Positions 7,680 through 15,117 of a DNA stretch of 64,000 nucleotides are shown here, one piece after another. The stretch lies in the IMG/VR virus record IMGVR_UViG_3300045120_000051, positions 1 to 64,000 of that record; one strand, written 5' to 3'. The notes under the pieces are model-generated. The model was not told where the DNA came from. It did no database searches and was given only the letters and a program-made list of their open reading frames with translations. Source of the DNA: a virus. Numbering within the stretch: the first letter of the stretch is position 1; every line of letters starts with the position of its first letter. The translations under genes were made by a program, and so were the position numbers.

Positions 7680-7904
7680 CTAAATCCTATCCTGATTTCT
7701 AAGTTCATCGTCCTCGGCGCATTCCATCATTTCGTTGTGCAGGCGCTCTAGGTCTTGAATCGCATCGATCTCGGTGGCACCAAATCCAACCATGTGTCGG
7801 TTGGCTGAATCCTCCGCGCCGTCGTAGTCGTCGTAGGTGGCGGACCAGTCGTATCCGCGTATCGGGATGGGCTTGGCCCAATAGTGGGTGTTGATCACTC
7901 GCAT
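7680..7904 (-). CDS. Hypothetical small acidic protein
   Basis: The product has 74 residues from ATG 7904 (MRVINTHYWAKPIPIRGYDW). GTG 7913 and TTG 7916 are alternative starts. The middle holds a TYDDYDGAEDS stretch and the C-terminus is an acidic helix with DLERLHNEMMECAEDDEL. This resembles small phage proteins with a predicted beta-hairpin and helix. Function unknown. Confidence 0.6.
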   Translation of the reverse strand: MRVINTHYWAKPIPIRGYDWSATYDDYDGAEDSANRHMVGFGATEIDAIQDLERLHNEMMECAEDDELRNQDRI

Positions 7905-8080
7905 GGGTTCCACCAATCCTCGCGGTCAGCAGCGGCTTCCATCCGGTCCAGATCGAGCGGGTCGCCCTGGTCGCCGACGACAAACCCAAGGGCACGCAGT
8001 CTGCCAAACAGCACGTCATCCGGGATTGCGGCCATGGCATCGCTGAGTTCCGCGAGCGTTGGGATTTTTGGCTCAGTCAT
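7895..8080 (-). CDS. Hypothetical 61-aa protein
   Basis: The product (MTEPKIPTLAELSDAMAAIP start) is acidic and helical and ends DREDWWNPCE. It overlaps the next gene by 10 bp. Function unknown. Confidence 0.6.
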   Translation of the reverse strand: MTEPKIPTLAELSDAMAAIPDDVLFGRLRALGFVVGDQGDPLDLDRMEAAADREDWWNPCE

Positions 8081-8081
8081 C

Positions 8082-8183
8082 TCACCCTCCTGCCATCACG
8101 AGAACAGCCACGCACACCATTGCAACGGCAGCGCATACGAATTGGGCTGCGATCCAGTAGATTTCTGTGCGGTCGTCGGTCAT
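8082..8183 (-). CDS. 33-aa membrane peptide
   Basis: This short frame encodes a polar head (MTDDRTEIYW) and one TM helix (IAAQFVCAAVAMVCVAVLVM). It fits between two genes with almost no spacing and its end carries the SD (GGAGG) for the next gene. One of several micro-membrane proteins in this operon. Confidence 0.5.
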   Translation of the reverse strand: MTDDRTEIYWIAAQFVCAAVAMVCVAVLVMAGG

Positions 8184-8185
8184 GT

Positions 8186-8404
8186 TTACCTCCATGCCAC
8201 GACGGCGGTGATGTCCTCGCCGTAGTAGGCGAGCGAGGACGGCCCGTAGGTCATGCAATCGCTGACGCGACCGCCACGACCACCTTTGGCCAGTTTCTTT
8301 GCGAGTTGCATCGCAATGATCTTGTTAGACATCGTTGCAATCTGCTGCGTGCAGATGCCGCGGGCCTCATCGTCCCAAACAGTTGTGATGGTGTAGGTGG
8401 TCAT
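8186..8404 (-). CDS. First gene of leftward early operon, hypothetical
   Basis: The product has 72 residues (MTTYTITTVWDDEARGICTQ start) with a basic Gly/Lys-rich middle (AKKLAKGGRGGRVSDC). It follows directly after the divergent promoter region, so it is the first translated gene to the left. Function unknown. Confidence 0.65.
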   Translation of the reverse strand: MTTYTITTVWDDEARGICTQQIATMSNKIIAMQLAKKLAKGGRGGRVSDCMTYGPSSLAYYGEDITAVVAWR

Positions 8405-8439
8405 TTCGTCCGCCCCTTGTTCGGTTGCGTCGCAGGTGT

Positions 8440-8468
8440 GTTATGGGCGCATTGACAGGCGGTGTCAA
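8440..8468 (-). promoter_or_regulatory. Leftward early promoter (candidate)
   Basis: On the minus strand TTGACA (8468-8463) is followed after 17 bases by CATAAC (8445-8440), a reasonable sigma70 promoter. The -35 box is the right arm of a palindrome whose left arm is the -35 box of the opposite promoter. Confidence 0.55.
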
Positions 8469-8469
8469 T
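8451..8469. promoter_or_regulatory. Palindromic operator candidate
   Basis: ATTGACA and TGTCAAT form a perfect 7-bp inverted repeat around GGCGG. Each arm contains one -35 hexamer, so a dimer bound here would block both early promoters. The adjacent Cro-like gene at 8514 is the obvious candidate binder. That pairing is inference. Confidence 0.6.
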
Positions 8470-8480
8470 ACGCATATACG
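8452..8480 (+). promoter_or_regulatory. Rightward early promoter (candidate)
   Basis: TTGACA (8452-8457), 17-base spacer, TATACG (8475-8480). Two tandem ATACGCAT octamers (8469-8484) overlap the -10 region and could be a second protein site. Confidence 0.6.
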
Positions 8481-8513
8481 CATATTTGTGAATTAAATTC
8501 TGGAGACAAACGA

Positions 8514-8717
8514 ATGCGCTATTTTTGCAACAGTGACCTAGTGAAACTGGCCCGCCAGGAAATCGGGGATGGAACCCAGAAGGAATGGGCAAAACGGAAG
8601 GGTGTATCAGTGCCGTACCTGTGCGACTTTCTGAACGGTCGCATCGAGGCTGGCCCCATGATTCTGAGGGCCTTGGGCTTTCACGTTAGGCCATTTTACA
8701 AGAGGGTAGAGAAATGA
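8514..8717 (+). CDS. Cro/CI-like HTH regulator
   Basis: The product has 67 residues. Residues about 20-50 (GTQKEWAKRKGVSVPYLCDF, then LNGRIEAGPMILRALGF) form a helix-turn-helix of the XRE type, the only domain present. This size fits a Cro-like repressor. ATG 8514 has GGAGA eight bases upstream. It is the first rightward early gene and probably controls the divergent promoters next to it. No full-length CI repressor or integrase was found. Confidence 0.75.
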   Translation: MRYFCNSDLVKLARQEIGDGTQKEWAKRKGVSVPYLCDFLNGRIEAGPMILRALGFHVRPFYKRVEK

Positions 8718-9172
8718 ACAAATTCACCTGGACCCCCGAAAATCTAGCCTATGCCGTTGAGCAATGGGCACAAGGCGCGACCTCAACGCTGATCGCCGCT
8801 GCCATTGGCACCACCCGCAATTCGGTAATCGGAAAGCTGAAGCGCGTGGGTGCCGTGCCAGCGCACCGCATCACGTTGCCGGTGGCGAGGGCTACCAAGG
8901 CAGCCGAGGCACCCCAAAACGCTCCCACGGTCACCCCTGTTACGCCTAAGGCCCCTCGCAGGGTTAGGGTGTCCAGGCCCAAGACCCTGCTGAAGTTGAG
9001 GTTTGCCACGGAGCACCGCCGCGCCGACTGCCGTTGGCCGCTCGGGAACTGGGCGTTTGGCAAGAATCTGCACAACGACCCCCCTGCCACGCTGTTCTGC
9101 GGAGCGCCTGCGGAGATGGGGAAATCGTGGTGTACGGCCCACTGCCAGCAAGCATTCCAACGTCGGAGATGA
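8714..9172 (+). CDS. GcrA-family regulator
   Basis: The product has 152 residues. The N-terminal part (WTPENLAYAVEQWAQGATST, then GTTRNSVIGKLKRVGAV) is the GcrA DNA-binding helix-turn-helix, and the C-terminus has the family motif CRWPLGNW with FCGAP and SWCTAHCQQAF. GcrA proteins of alphaproteobacteria activate sigma70 promoters, in Caulobacter at sites methylated by CcrM. A phage copy may redirect host cell-cycle transcription or drive phage promoters. Coupled by ATGA to the Cro-like gene. Confidence 0.9.
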   Translation: MNKFTWTPENLAYAVEQWAQGATSTLIAAAIGTTRNSVIGKLKRVGAVPAHRITLPVARATKAAEAPQNAPTVTPVTPKAPRRVRVSRPKTLLKLRFATEHRRADCRWPLGNWAFGKNLHNDPPATLFCGAPAEMGKSWCTAHCQQAFQRRR

Positions 9173-9429
9173 ACATGAAAACGACCTACGATGTCGAAGT
9201 CCGTGCGCAGTGTCCCGTAAATCCGAGCGACACCGACGTGTATCACTTCACGATTGAGGCAGAATCCATGATCGAGGTCGAGAAGATCACGGCGTTTTTC
9301 GCCGACAACTCCGGTCTGAAAAACATCTTTCAGGAGACACTGACAAACAAGTGCGCCGTCACGCTCGGGGCCAAGGTCAAGAGCGTCGGGTGGCACTCAG
9401 GAGTCAAGGTAACATGCGAGGCACCGTGA
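9169..9429 (+). CDS. Hypothetical beta-rich protein
   Basis: The product has 86 residues (MNMKTTYDVEVRAQCPVNPS start) with alternating strands and one helix (SMIEVEKITAFF). ATG 9169 overlaps the GcrA-like stop as ATGA, which fixes the start against longer frames. Function unknown. Confidence 0.65.
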   Translation: MNMKTTYDVEVRAQCPVNPSDTDVYHFTIEAESMIEVEKITAFFADNSGLKNIFQETLTNKCAVTLGAKVKSVGWHSGVKVTCEAP

Positions 9430-9430
9430 A

Positions 9431-9625
9431 ATGAAAACCTACAGTCTTGAACAGGGCATTATGAACCCCCGTGACAAAACTTTGAACTGGCAGACCTATG
9501 ATGTTTACGAAACCTTGGAACAAGCCAAAAGGGAAGCCAAGAAAAGTCCAAGGTGTTTTTGGCGAGTCATTGAATCTACTGTTGTCTGGGAACACCGCGA
9601 CACAATGGGCATCAAGGTCGTATAG
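9431..9625 (+). CDS. Hypothetical 64-aa protein
   Basis: The product (MKTYSLEQGIMNPRDKTLNW start) has a Lys-rich middle (EQAKREAKKSPRCFWRVIES). It starts one base after the upstream stop. Function unknown. Confidence 0.6.
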   Translation: MKTYSLEQGIMNPRDKTLNWQTYDVYETLEQAKREAKKSPRCFWRVIESTVVWEHRDTMGIKVV

Positions 9626-9637
9626 CGGAGCCGACAT

Positions 9638-9772
9638 ATGGACAAGTTCAACGCCATGAAAACTTCACGGCAGAAAGTCCGTCAAAGGGACCATGATTTA
9701 CTTGAGCGGGTGCATCCGTCACGACGTGAGCCATCCGATGCTGGGATTTATTCACGTCCCCCGACGCCGTGA
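9638..9772 (+). CDS. Possible 44-aa ORF overlapping next gene
   Basis: A frame starting MDKFNAMKTSRQKVRQRDHD has a CGGAG SD and ends inside the TGT-like gene after an 80-bp overlap. It may only supply the coupling sequence for that gene. Weak support. Confidence 0.3.
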   Translation: MDKFNAMKTSRQKVRQRDHDLLERVHPSRREPSDAGIYSRPPTP

Positions 9773-10307
9773 GGCATTGCCTGATGGGTGCATCTGGGCC
9801 GCCGATAATGGCAGGTTCAGTGCCCCATGGGAGTACACCGATGAAGCCTACTTACGATGGCTGGGGAGCCAAGATAGGGAACGCTGCCTTTTTGCGACGG
9901 CACCGGATGTTCTGGCCGACCATATGGCGACTGTCGAACTTTCAAGACCATTATTCCCGCACCTTCGCGCTCTCGGCTATCGCGCGGCTTTCGTCGCCCA
10001 AGATGGATGGCAGGATGCGACCACGCCGTGGGACGAGTTCGACGTGCTGTTCTTAGGCGGGACTACCTCGTTCAAATTAGGTGTTGGAGCCAATGCTATC
10101 GCCTCGGCACAGGCGCGAGGAAAGGCAACGCACATGGGCAGAGTCAACAGTTTCACACGACTGCGTGTAGCCGCTGCGATGGGATGTGACAGTGCTGATG
10201 GTACATACCTTAAATTTGGCCCCGACATCAACACGCCAAAGATGCTGGCTTGGCTTGACCGACTGCAAGTCAACGAGATGCTTCCGTTTCATGCGAGGAC
10301 GTTATGA
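9693..10307 (+). CDS. TGT/DpdA-like phage protein
   Basis: The product has 204 residues. The run of motifs (IWAADNGRFSAPWEYTD, ATAPDVLADHMATVELS, AAFVAQDGWQ, FDVLFLGGTTSFKLG, HMGRVNSFTRLRVAA, CDSADGTYLKFGPD) is that of phage proteins annotated as queuine tRNA-ribosyltransferase-like or DpdA-like. Those enzymes swap a guanine for a 7-deazaguanine in tRNA or DNA. It is shorter than a bacterial TGT and no preQ0 synthesis gene is seen in the window, so it would depend on host queuosine precursors or have another role. Start has GGGA upstream. Confidence 0.7.
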   Translation: MIYLSGCIRHDVSHPMLGFIHVPRRREALPDGCIWAADNGRFSAPWEYTDEAYLRWLGSQDRERCLFATAPDVLADHMATVELSRPLFPHLRALGYRAAFVAQDGWQDATTPWDEFDVLFLGGTTSFKLGVGANAIASAQARGKATHMGRVNSFTRLRVAAAMGCDSADGTYLKFGPDINTPKMLAWLDRLQVNEMLPFHARTL

Positions 10308-10543
10308 ACGAACGCGACAAACGGATTCTGGCTATGGCTACCACCAAATCTAACGGCATGATCGCAAACGAACTCGAAGTTAGCCGTTCTGTCGTCTCAG
10401 GGGTCATATTCCGCAACCGCTACTCGCAGAAAGACCGAGGACCAAAAAATACAGTTGGATGGGGAAACCAAGGCCCCGGCAAGTGGGCCAAGGAACACTA
10501 CAAAACAGGACCGAAAACTGGAGAGCAACTTGATGGACAATGA
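10304..10543 (+). CDS. Small HTH protein
   Basis: The product has 79 residues. Residues 1-40 (MNERDKRILAMATTKSNGMI, then ANELEVSRSVVSGVIFRNR) look like a helix-turn-helix related to the GcrA N-terminus. The second half is Gly/Lys-rich. ATGA overlap with the upstream gene. Probably DNA binding; target unknown. Confidence 0.6.
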   Translation: MNERDKRILAMATTKSNGMIANELEVSRSVVSGVIFRNRYSQKDRGPKNTVGWGNQGPGKWAKEHYKTGPKTGEQLDGQ

Positions 10544-10721
10544 CAACTACGAGATGGTGATCACGCTGGACGCCAAGACCGTGCAGCGGCTGGCTCAGGT
10601 CGGTCGATACCTTGGCGGCGTACATCCTAGGAAAATTGCCGAGAAATTGTTGCGGGACGTGTTAAATGATGACGCAATGATCGAGGCTTGCTTGACGCAG
10701 TCCACCACCCGCCTGAATTAA
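10533..10721 (+). CDS. Hypothetical 62-aa protein
   Basis: The product (MDNDNYEMVITLDAKTVQRL start) has a strand then helices (KIAEKLLRDVLNDDAMIE), a layout like ribbon-helix-helix proteins, though this is not certain. It overlaps the upstream gene by 11 bp. Confidence 0.55.
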   Translation: MDNDNYEMVITLDAKTVQRLAQVGRYLGGVHPRKIAEKLLRDVLNDDAMIEACLTQSTTRLN

Positions 10722-10749
10722 CGCATCAAATCGAAGGGAGAAAATTAAC

Positions 10750-11130
10750 ATGGCTCGACCGAGGAAAGAGGCGTCCTACAATTTGACACCGGCAAAAGAC
10801 CTCAAGGCCCTGCTGAGAGCCGGCCAGAGGAACGATGTCGAAACCAACGCCCTGAATTCGTTGCTGAAGGACAAAATTGCTGATGCTGTCGCCAATAAGG
10901 GCTTGCACCGGAAAGCATTTTCCAATGCCCGTGCTCTCGACAAGCTGGAGCCGGAAGAGTTGAACGCCTTTTTCCGGAATTTCGACCATTACTGCGAGGT
11001 TTTCGGGCTGCGCACGAGGGCCGACTCGGCACCTGCGCTTGAGATGCCGGAACCGGAGCCCGCACCTGAACGTGACAATGTGTCGCAGATCGGCCGTGGC
11101 CGCCGACGAGAATTGGCCGACGTGGGGTAG
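10750..11130 (+). CDS. Hypothetical early protein
   Basis: The product has 126 residues, basic at the N-terminus (MARPRKEASYNLTPAKDLKA), helical in the middle and Pro/Glu-rich at the C-terminus. GGGAG lies upstream. Homologues exist, to my recollection, in rhizobial phages without a known role. Confidence 0.6.
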   Translation: MARPRKEASYNLTPAKDLKALLRAGQRNDVETNALNSLLKDKIADAVANKGLHRKAFSNARALDKLEPEELNAFFRNFDHYCEVFGLRTRADSAPALEMPEPEPAPERDNVSQIGRGRRRELADVG

Positions 11131-11136
11131 GCGTGA

Positions 11137-11587
11137 ATGTCCCGCAAGTTCGAACTTGTGCGCCTGACCCTTGCTGAGGCCAACGCCTTCGTGCGTGCCC
11201 ATCACCGGCACCATAAACCTGTGATTGGGCACGTATTCTCCATCGGCGCTGCGCTGGACGACAATGTCGTCGGTATATCCATCATCGGCCGACCCGTTTC
11301 TCGTCATCGGGACGACGGGGTGACGGCGGAGATTACGCGCCTCTGTACGGACGGAACCAAAGATGCGCCATCGTTCCTGTACGGTGCCAGTGCTCGAGCA
11401 GCGTTTGCATTAGGATTCAAGAGGATAGGAACATACATCCTCGCAACTGAACCGGGGGACATCCCTGACAGCCGCAGGATGGAGATGTCTTGGAGAACGC
11501 GGCGGCGGATCATGGTCTGTGCCTAGCCGACCGCGCGTCGATAAACATCCAACACAGACTAAGTTGTTGTTCGAAGTAGCCTTATGA
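11137..11587 (+). pseudogene. XF1762-family acetyltransferase, frameshifted
   Basis: The first 105 residues (ANAFVRAHHRHHKPVIGHVF, GISIIGRPVSRHRDDGVTAE, RLCTDGTKDAPSFLYGASAR, FKRIGTYILATEPG) match the XF1762 N-acetyltransferase-like phage family. After a run of five Gs (11454-11458) the frame leaves the family and stops at 11526. Removing one G restores TSLTAAGWRCLGERGGGSW and VDKHPTQTKLLFEVAL, which is the family C-terminus, and the restored stop at 11585-11587 overlaps the next start as ATGA. It is a mutation, a sequencing error or programmed slippage. As read, the product has 129 residues (11137-11526). Confidence 0.8.
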
Positions 11588-12114
11588 GCCTCTTGGACCT
11601 CATCGAGCAGGGCGATACAGAAGCGGTTGCCCCGCTCCTTGTGGTCACCATGTCGGGGGCCCCAATCGGCAAGGGCAGGCCCCGTTCCCGCATCGTTCGC
11701 CCCCGCAATGGCCCCCAATTCGTCAGTGTCTACACGGATGCCTCTACGAGGGCCTACGAGGCCCGCCTACGCGCTGCCGCGCTCCGGGCCATGCGAGGCC
11801 AGCCGCCGCTGGAAGGGCCACTGGCGGTCACCGTATGGGCTTACGTGGTCATTCCAGAGAGTTGGTCGCTCAAGAGGCAGAACGCCGTGGTGGGAGGCTA
11901 TGCGCCCGGTCGTCCCGATCAGGACAATATCCATAAGCTGGTGCTCGATTCCTTCAATAGTTCCAAGAAAATGGGTCCCGGTGTCTGGCGTGACGACGCC
12001 CAAATCGTGGACGGCAGGACGATCAAGCTCTACGCCCGGCGCCGGCCTGGGCTCATCATCGAGGTCCGGCGTGCCGGCACTCCGCCGACGCCATGGGCGG
12101 AGGATTATATATGA
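11584..12114 (+). CDS. rusA: RusA-family Holliday junction resolvase
   Basis: The product has 176 residues. Residues about 28-40 (GKGRPRSRIV), the acidic GRPDQDNIHKLVLDSFN segment at about 109-125 and DDAQIVDGRTIKLYA at about 137-150 are the RusA core, including the conserved Asp residues that bind magnesium. RusA cuts four-way junctions during phage recombination and before packaging. With ERF this gives the phage an annealing-and-resolution pathway. The start is coupled to the frameshifted upstream gene. Confidence 0.85.
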   Translation: MSLLDLIEQGDTEAVAPLLVVTMSGAPIGKGRPRSRIVRPRNGPQFVSVYTDASTRAYEARLRAAALRAMRGQPPLEGPLAVTVWAYVVIPESWSLKRQNAVVGGYAPGRPDQDNIHKLVLDSFNSSKKMGPGVWRDDAQIVDGRTIKLYARRRPGLIIEVRRAGTPPTPWAEDYI

Positions 12115-12311
12115 CCAGAGATCGCCGCGCAGGAACGACCACCAAGCAAGCGAAATTGCGCCGTGATGTGGCATTGGCGCGGAACGATTTCCGCTACCCT
12201 TCCGTGGAGCGGGAGGCCCCGGCAGGGGTAACGTCGATGCCTGTCAAGGCGGTGGATGCCGCTACCCGGAGGCTGATTGACGAGGCGCTGGCGAGGATAA
12301 ATGGCCGGTGA
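12111..12311 (+). CDS. Hypothetical basic small protein
   Basis: The product has 66 residues, basic in the first half (MTRDRRAGTTTKQAKLRRDV). It overlaps rusA as ATGA. Function unknown. Confidence 0.55.
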   Translation: MTRDRRAGTTTKQAKLRRDVALARNDFRYPSVEREAPAGVTSMPVKAVDAATRRLIDEALARINGR

Positions 12312-12390
12312 CGCTACCCCTAGCGTCATCGAAATAAACCCTACCACATCTAGGGACTTGCACTTCTGCGTGTGAAGGCGCATAAACAGA

Positions 12391-12416
12391 AACCCCCGCC
12401 AATGAAGGCAGGGGTT
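12391..12416 (+). terminator. Terminator-like hairpin
   Basis: AACCCCCGCC pairs with GGCAGGGGTT with one mismatch around AATGAA, followed by a weak CCGTTT. It lies between two transcription units on the same strand. Confidence 0.45.
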
Positions 12417-12477
12417 CCGTTTGGGTCACCCGTTGAGGGACGGGTTCCGCAGGCGGACCACGGTGTATGAGGCACCA

Positions 12478-12771
12478 ATGGCTACCCACCAAATAGACAA
12501 TATCCCAAGTTCGCGCAAGACCTCTGCCGGTCGCCGCCATGAACTGCGCCTGCCTACGGCAATCCACATCACTGAAGCCCGCAAGATCGCCGAAAGGATC
12601 GGCGCGGACCAAGTGATGGTGATTGCCTTCAGCCGGGACCATTATGCGGCAGTGAGTTACGGCAAGACCAAGGCTCTGTGCGCTGATGCTGGAAAATGGC
12701 TAGATCGAATCTGCGATAATTTGGCTGACGGCACGCTGCCGGCGCCAACGAAGTCTGTAGCGTCTGAGTAG
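12478..12771 (+). CDS. Hypothetical protein
   Basis: The product has 97 residues (MATHQIDNIPSSRKTSAGRR start). The core ITEARKIAERIGADQVMVIA, then FSRDHYAAVSYGKTKALCAD resembles small phage proteins predicted as alpha/beta folds. GAGG upstream of ATG 12478 decides the start. It has its own terminator after it. Confidence 0.6.
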   Translation: MATHQIDNIPSSRKTSAGRRHELRLPTAIHITEARKIAERIGADQVMVIAFSRDHYAAVSYGKTKALCADAGKWLDRICDNLADGTLPAPTKSVASE

Positions 12772-12809
12772 ACGGGCTGCCAGCAACCGCTGGTGGCCCG
12801 TTTTGTTTG
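12772..12809 (+). terminator. Rho-independent terminator
   Basis: A long GC-rich hairpin (ACGGGC and GCCAGC arms around AACC, closing with GCTGG and GCCCGT) is followed by TTTTGTTTG. It ends the unit that starts with the Cro-like gene. Confidence 0.75.
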
Positions 12810-12844
12810 TGCGGTCGCCTCTATTTTGCAAGGACGACCGAAGT

Positions 12845-12884
12845 TGGCCGCCGATATGAGGGGAAATTCTCATATTGGCGGCCA
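12845..12884. repeat. 16-bp inverted repeat upstream of helicase
   Basis: TGGCCGCCGATATGAG (12845-12860) and CTCATATTGGCGGCCA (12869-12884) are inverted repeats matching at 15 of 16 positions around an 8-base loop. A second 6-bp inverted repeat (CGGTCG 12812-12817 / CGACCG 12835-12840) lies just before it. There is no T-run, so it is not a terminator. It is in the 330-bp gene-free stretch (12810-13140) before the helicase. An operator or replication-origin element is possible. Confidence 0.75.
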
Positions 12885-13140
12885 GCGACCCACCGGGTGA
12901 TCAACCGGACGGGACTAGGGGATCGCAGACGTAGCCGGGAACCCCACCCGGCGCGACCGGCGAAGCTATGACACCATGCCAGAGTGCCGATTTCCCCTCT
13001 TTCTTTCTTACTAACTGACTCTCTACCAAGTTGAGGGTCATCAAAGAAAACAAGTTCCTTTCTCGGAAGTCCTCTTTACTGAGCCGCGCGCGAGTAGGCC
13101 GGTTCCGACGCAACGGTAGCAGACGACAGGAGTACAACCA

Positions 13141-14637
13141 GTGATAAGCGAGTTGCGTGATTACCAAGTCAGCCTCATGACCGCGCTGCGTCAGACGATA
13201 GCGCAGAGGGTGTTGCGGGTGGTGGTCCAATCCCCGACCGGGTCCGGCAAGACGGCCTGCGCGGCGGCTATCGTTGACGGTGCCCTCCAGAAGGGCAACC
13301 GGGTTGCGTTCGTCGTGCCTTATTTGTCACTGATAGATCAGGCGCAGGCCATGTTTTATTACGAGGGGATCACCGACGTTGGAATCATCCAAGGGCAGCA
13401 TCAGGCAACCGATTGGAGCAAGCCGGTCCAAATCTGTAGCGCGCAGACCCTTGAACGCCGTGAGCGGTTTCCAGAGGCGCATGTTGTCATCATTGACGAA
13501 TGCCATCTGCTTCGCAAACACCACATCACTTGGCTGAAGCACCCCGACTGGCAAAAGGTCCCATTCATTGGATTGTCCGCTACGCCGTTCACCAAGGGGC
13601 TCGGCAAGTATTTTGAGACGATGCTGATTGCTGCGACGACGCAAGAATTGATCGACAAGAAATACCTGTCGCCGTTCCGCTGTTTTGCGTCGGGACATCC
13701 AGACTTGTCGAATGTCAAAATCGTGAGCGGGGAATATCAGAAGGACCAATTATCAGGAGCGATGCAAGAGGGAACGTTGACGGCTGACATCGTGAGCACA
13801 TGGAGGGACAAATGGGGTCAGGACAAGACGCTCTGCTTCGGTGTGGATCGGGCGCATGCAAAGAATATACAGGAGCGTTTCACGGAAGCTGGTATCAGTT
13901 GTGCCTATCAGGATGCGAACACTCCGCCCTCAGAGCGCGCCGAGATCAAGCGCAAGTTTCACAATGGGGAATATCGGGTTATCTCGAATGTTGACACGCT
14001 GAGCGTTGGTGTAGATTTTGACGTGCGGTGTCTGATTTTGGCGCGGCCCACCCGGAGCGAATCAAGGTATGTGCAGATTGTCGGTCGCGCTCTGCGCACG
14101 GCACCGGGAAAAGATGCGGCACTGATTTTGGACCACAGTGACACGACGCAGAGGCTCGGATTCGTGACTGACATTTATCACGACCGCCTCGATGATGGAA
14201 AACCTAAGCAGGCTATCGAGCGTAAGCCACGCCTTCCGAAAGCATGTCCGCAATGCACGGCGCTGCGTCCCGCAGGCGTCTCCAAATGTCCGGCATGTGG
14301 ATTTGAGGCGGTGCGCGTCAATGGACATTTTGAACTGGACGGCGAGCTTGTCGAGATTGCGCCGGGAAATTCGCTAAAGAGAAAGGGTGCCAAGCGTGAA
14401 TATACGATGGCGGAAAAGTCTACATTCCTTGCAGAGTTGAAGGCATACGGCATTTCGAAGCAATACAAGCCCGGATGGGCATCGCGAAAGTATCAGGAAA
14501 AGTTCGAGGCATGGCCGCATTGGTCGATCAAGGACGTTGCGCCCGCTCCCTACCCGTCGTCGGCTACGATGATGTTCATAAAGTCTCGGCAAATCGCGTG
14601 GGCAAAGTCTAAGCGGAACGAAGTTCATGCGCAGTAA
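13141..14637 (+). CDS. SF2 DEAD/DEAH-like helicase
   Basis: The product has 498 residues. Motif I SPTGSGKT (31-38), motif II DECH (119-122), motif III SAT (146-148) and motif VI QIVGRALR (about 312-319) define a complete superfamily 2 helicase of the type III restriction ResA/UvrB-like group. A C-terminal zinc ribbon (CPQC at about 369 and CPACGF at about 387) follows. It probably unwinds DNA in phage replication. GTG 13141 has AGGAG upstream. No primase or polymerase is in the window, so the host replisome is likely used. Confidence 0.9.
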   Translation: MISELRDYQVSLMTALRQTIAQRVLRVVVQSPTGSGKTACAAAIVDGALQKGNRVAFVVPYLSLIDQAQAMFYYEGITDVGIIQGQHQATDWSKPVQICSAQTLERRERFPEAHVVIIDECHLLRKHHITWLKHPDWQKVPFIGLSATPFTKGLGKYFETMLIAATTQELIDKKYLSPFRCFASGHPDLSNVKIVSGEYQKDQLSGAMQEGTLTADIVSTWRDKWGQDKTLCFGVDRAHAKNIQERFTEAGISCAYQDANTPPSERAEIKRKFHNGEYRVISNVDTLSVGVDFDVRCLILARPTRSESRYVQIVGRALRTAPGKDAALILDHSDTTQRLGFVTDIYHDRLDDGKPKQAIERKPRLPKACPQCTALRPAGVSKCPACGFEAVRVNGHFELDGELVEIAPGNSLKRKGAKREYTMAEKSTFLAELKAYGISKQYKPGWASRKYQEKFEAWPHWSIKDVAPAPYPSSATMMFIKSRQIAWAKSKRNEVHAQ

Positions 14638-14908
14638 ACACCTCGATAGCCTGCTGTTTGCAATCGGCGTTCACGGTCCTACGGTGGCATTCGAGCATTT
14701 GTCGTACATTCGGCGGCTGCGGACGACCGACAAGGATGCATTCCACGAGGTCAAGATGACGCTGATCGAGGCCGGAATGGAGCATGGCGACGTCATGGAA
14801 ATGGTTCTCGGCCGTCACCCGCTCGGCTGCGCCTGCTGGCGGTGTGTCCTGATGCTGCACACACAGGCGCTACGGCACCACGTAAGGCTCAATCAGGGAG
14901 GGGTTTGA
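14627..14908 (+). CDS. Hypothetical protein with Cys cluster
   Basis: The product has 93 residues, helical, with a CACWRC cluster near residue 70. It overlaps the helicase by 11 bp, so it is probably co-translated. Function unknown. Confidence 0.6.
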   Translation: MRSKHLDSLLFAIGVHGPTVAFEHLSYIRRLRTTDKDAFHEVKMTLIEAGMEHGDVMEMVLGRHPLGCACWRCVLMLHTQALRHHVRLNQGGV

Positions 14909-15117
14909 TGGACGATATCCTGCAAGCCGAATCGATATCCTGCGAACTGTGCGAACATAGCTCCGCGGTGCATGTCTGCCTGCACGATGGAGACGGGGAG
15001 ATTTTCGCTGTGGCGCACGTCCCGGCGTCGAGCGGCAAGGAATTCCTCGCGCAGTTCAGGGCGTGCCTGAAGGCGACAGGGGAGATGACGACAGCGCCAT
15101 CCGACTGGGTGCAGTGA
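14908..15117 (+). CDS. Hypothetical protein
   Basis: The product has 69 residues with CELC near the N-terminus and a strand-rich middle (GEIFAVAHVPASSGKEF). The start overlaps the upstream stop by one base (TGATG). Function unknown. Confidence 0.6.
   Translation: MDDILQAESISCELCEHSSAVHVCLHDGDGEIFAVAHVPASSGKEFLAQFRACLKATGEMTTAPSDWVQ

Noticed and set aside
12901-13230. 109-aa minus-strand ORF across the gap before the helicase
   Set aside because: No SD, and it overlaps the helicase start. Low-quality composition.
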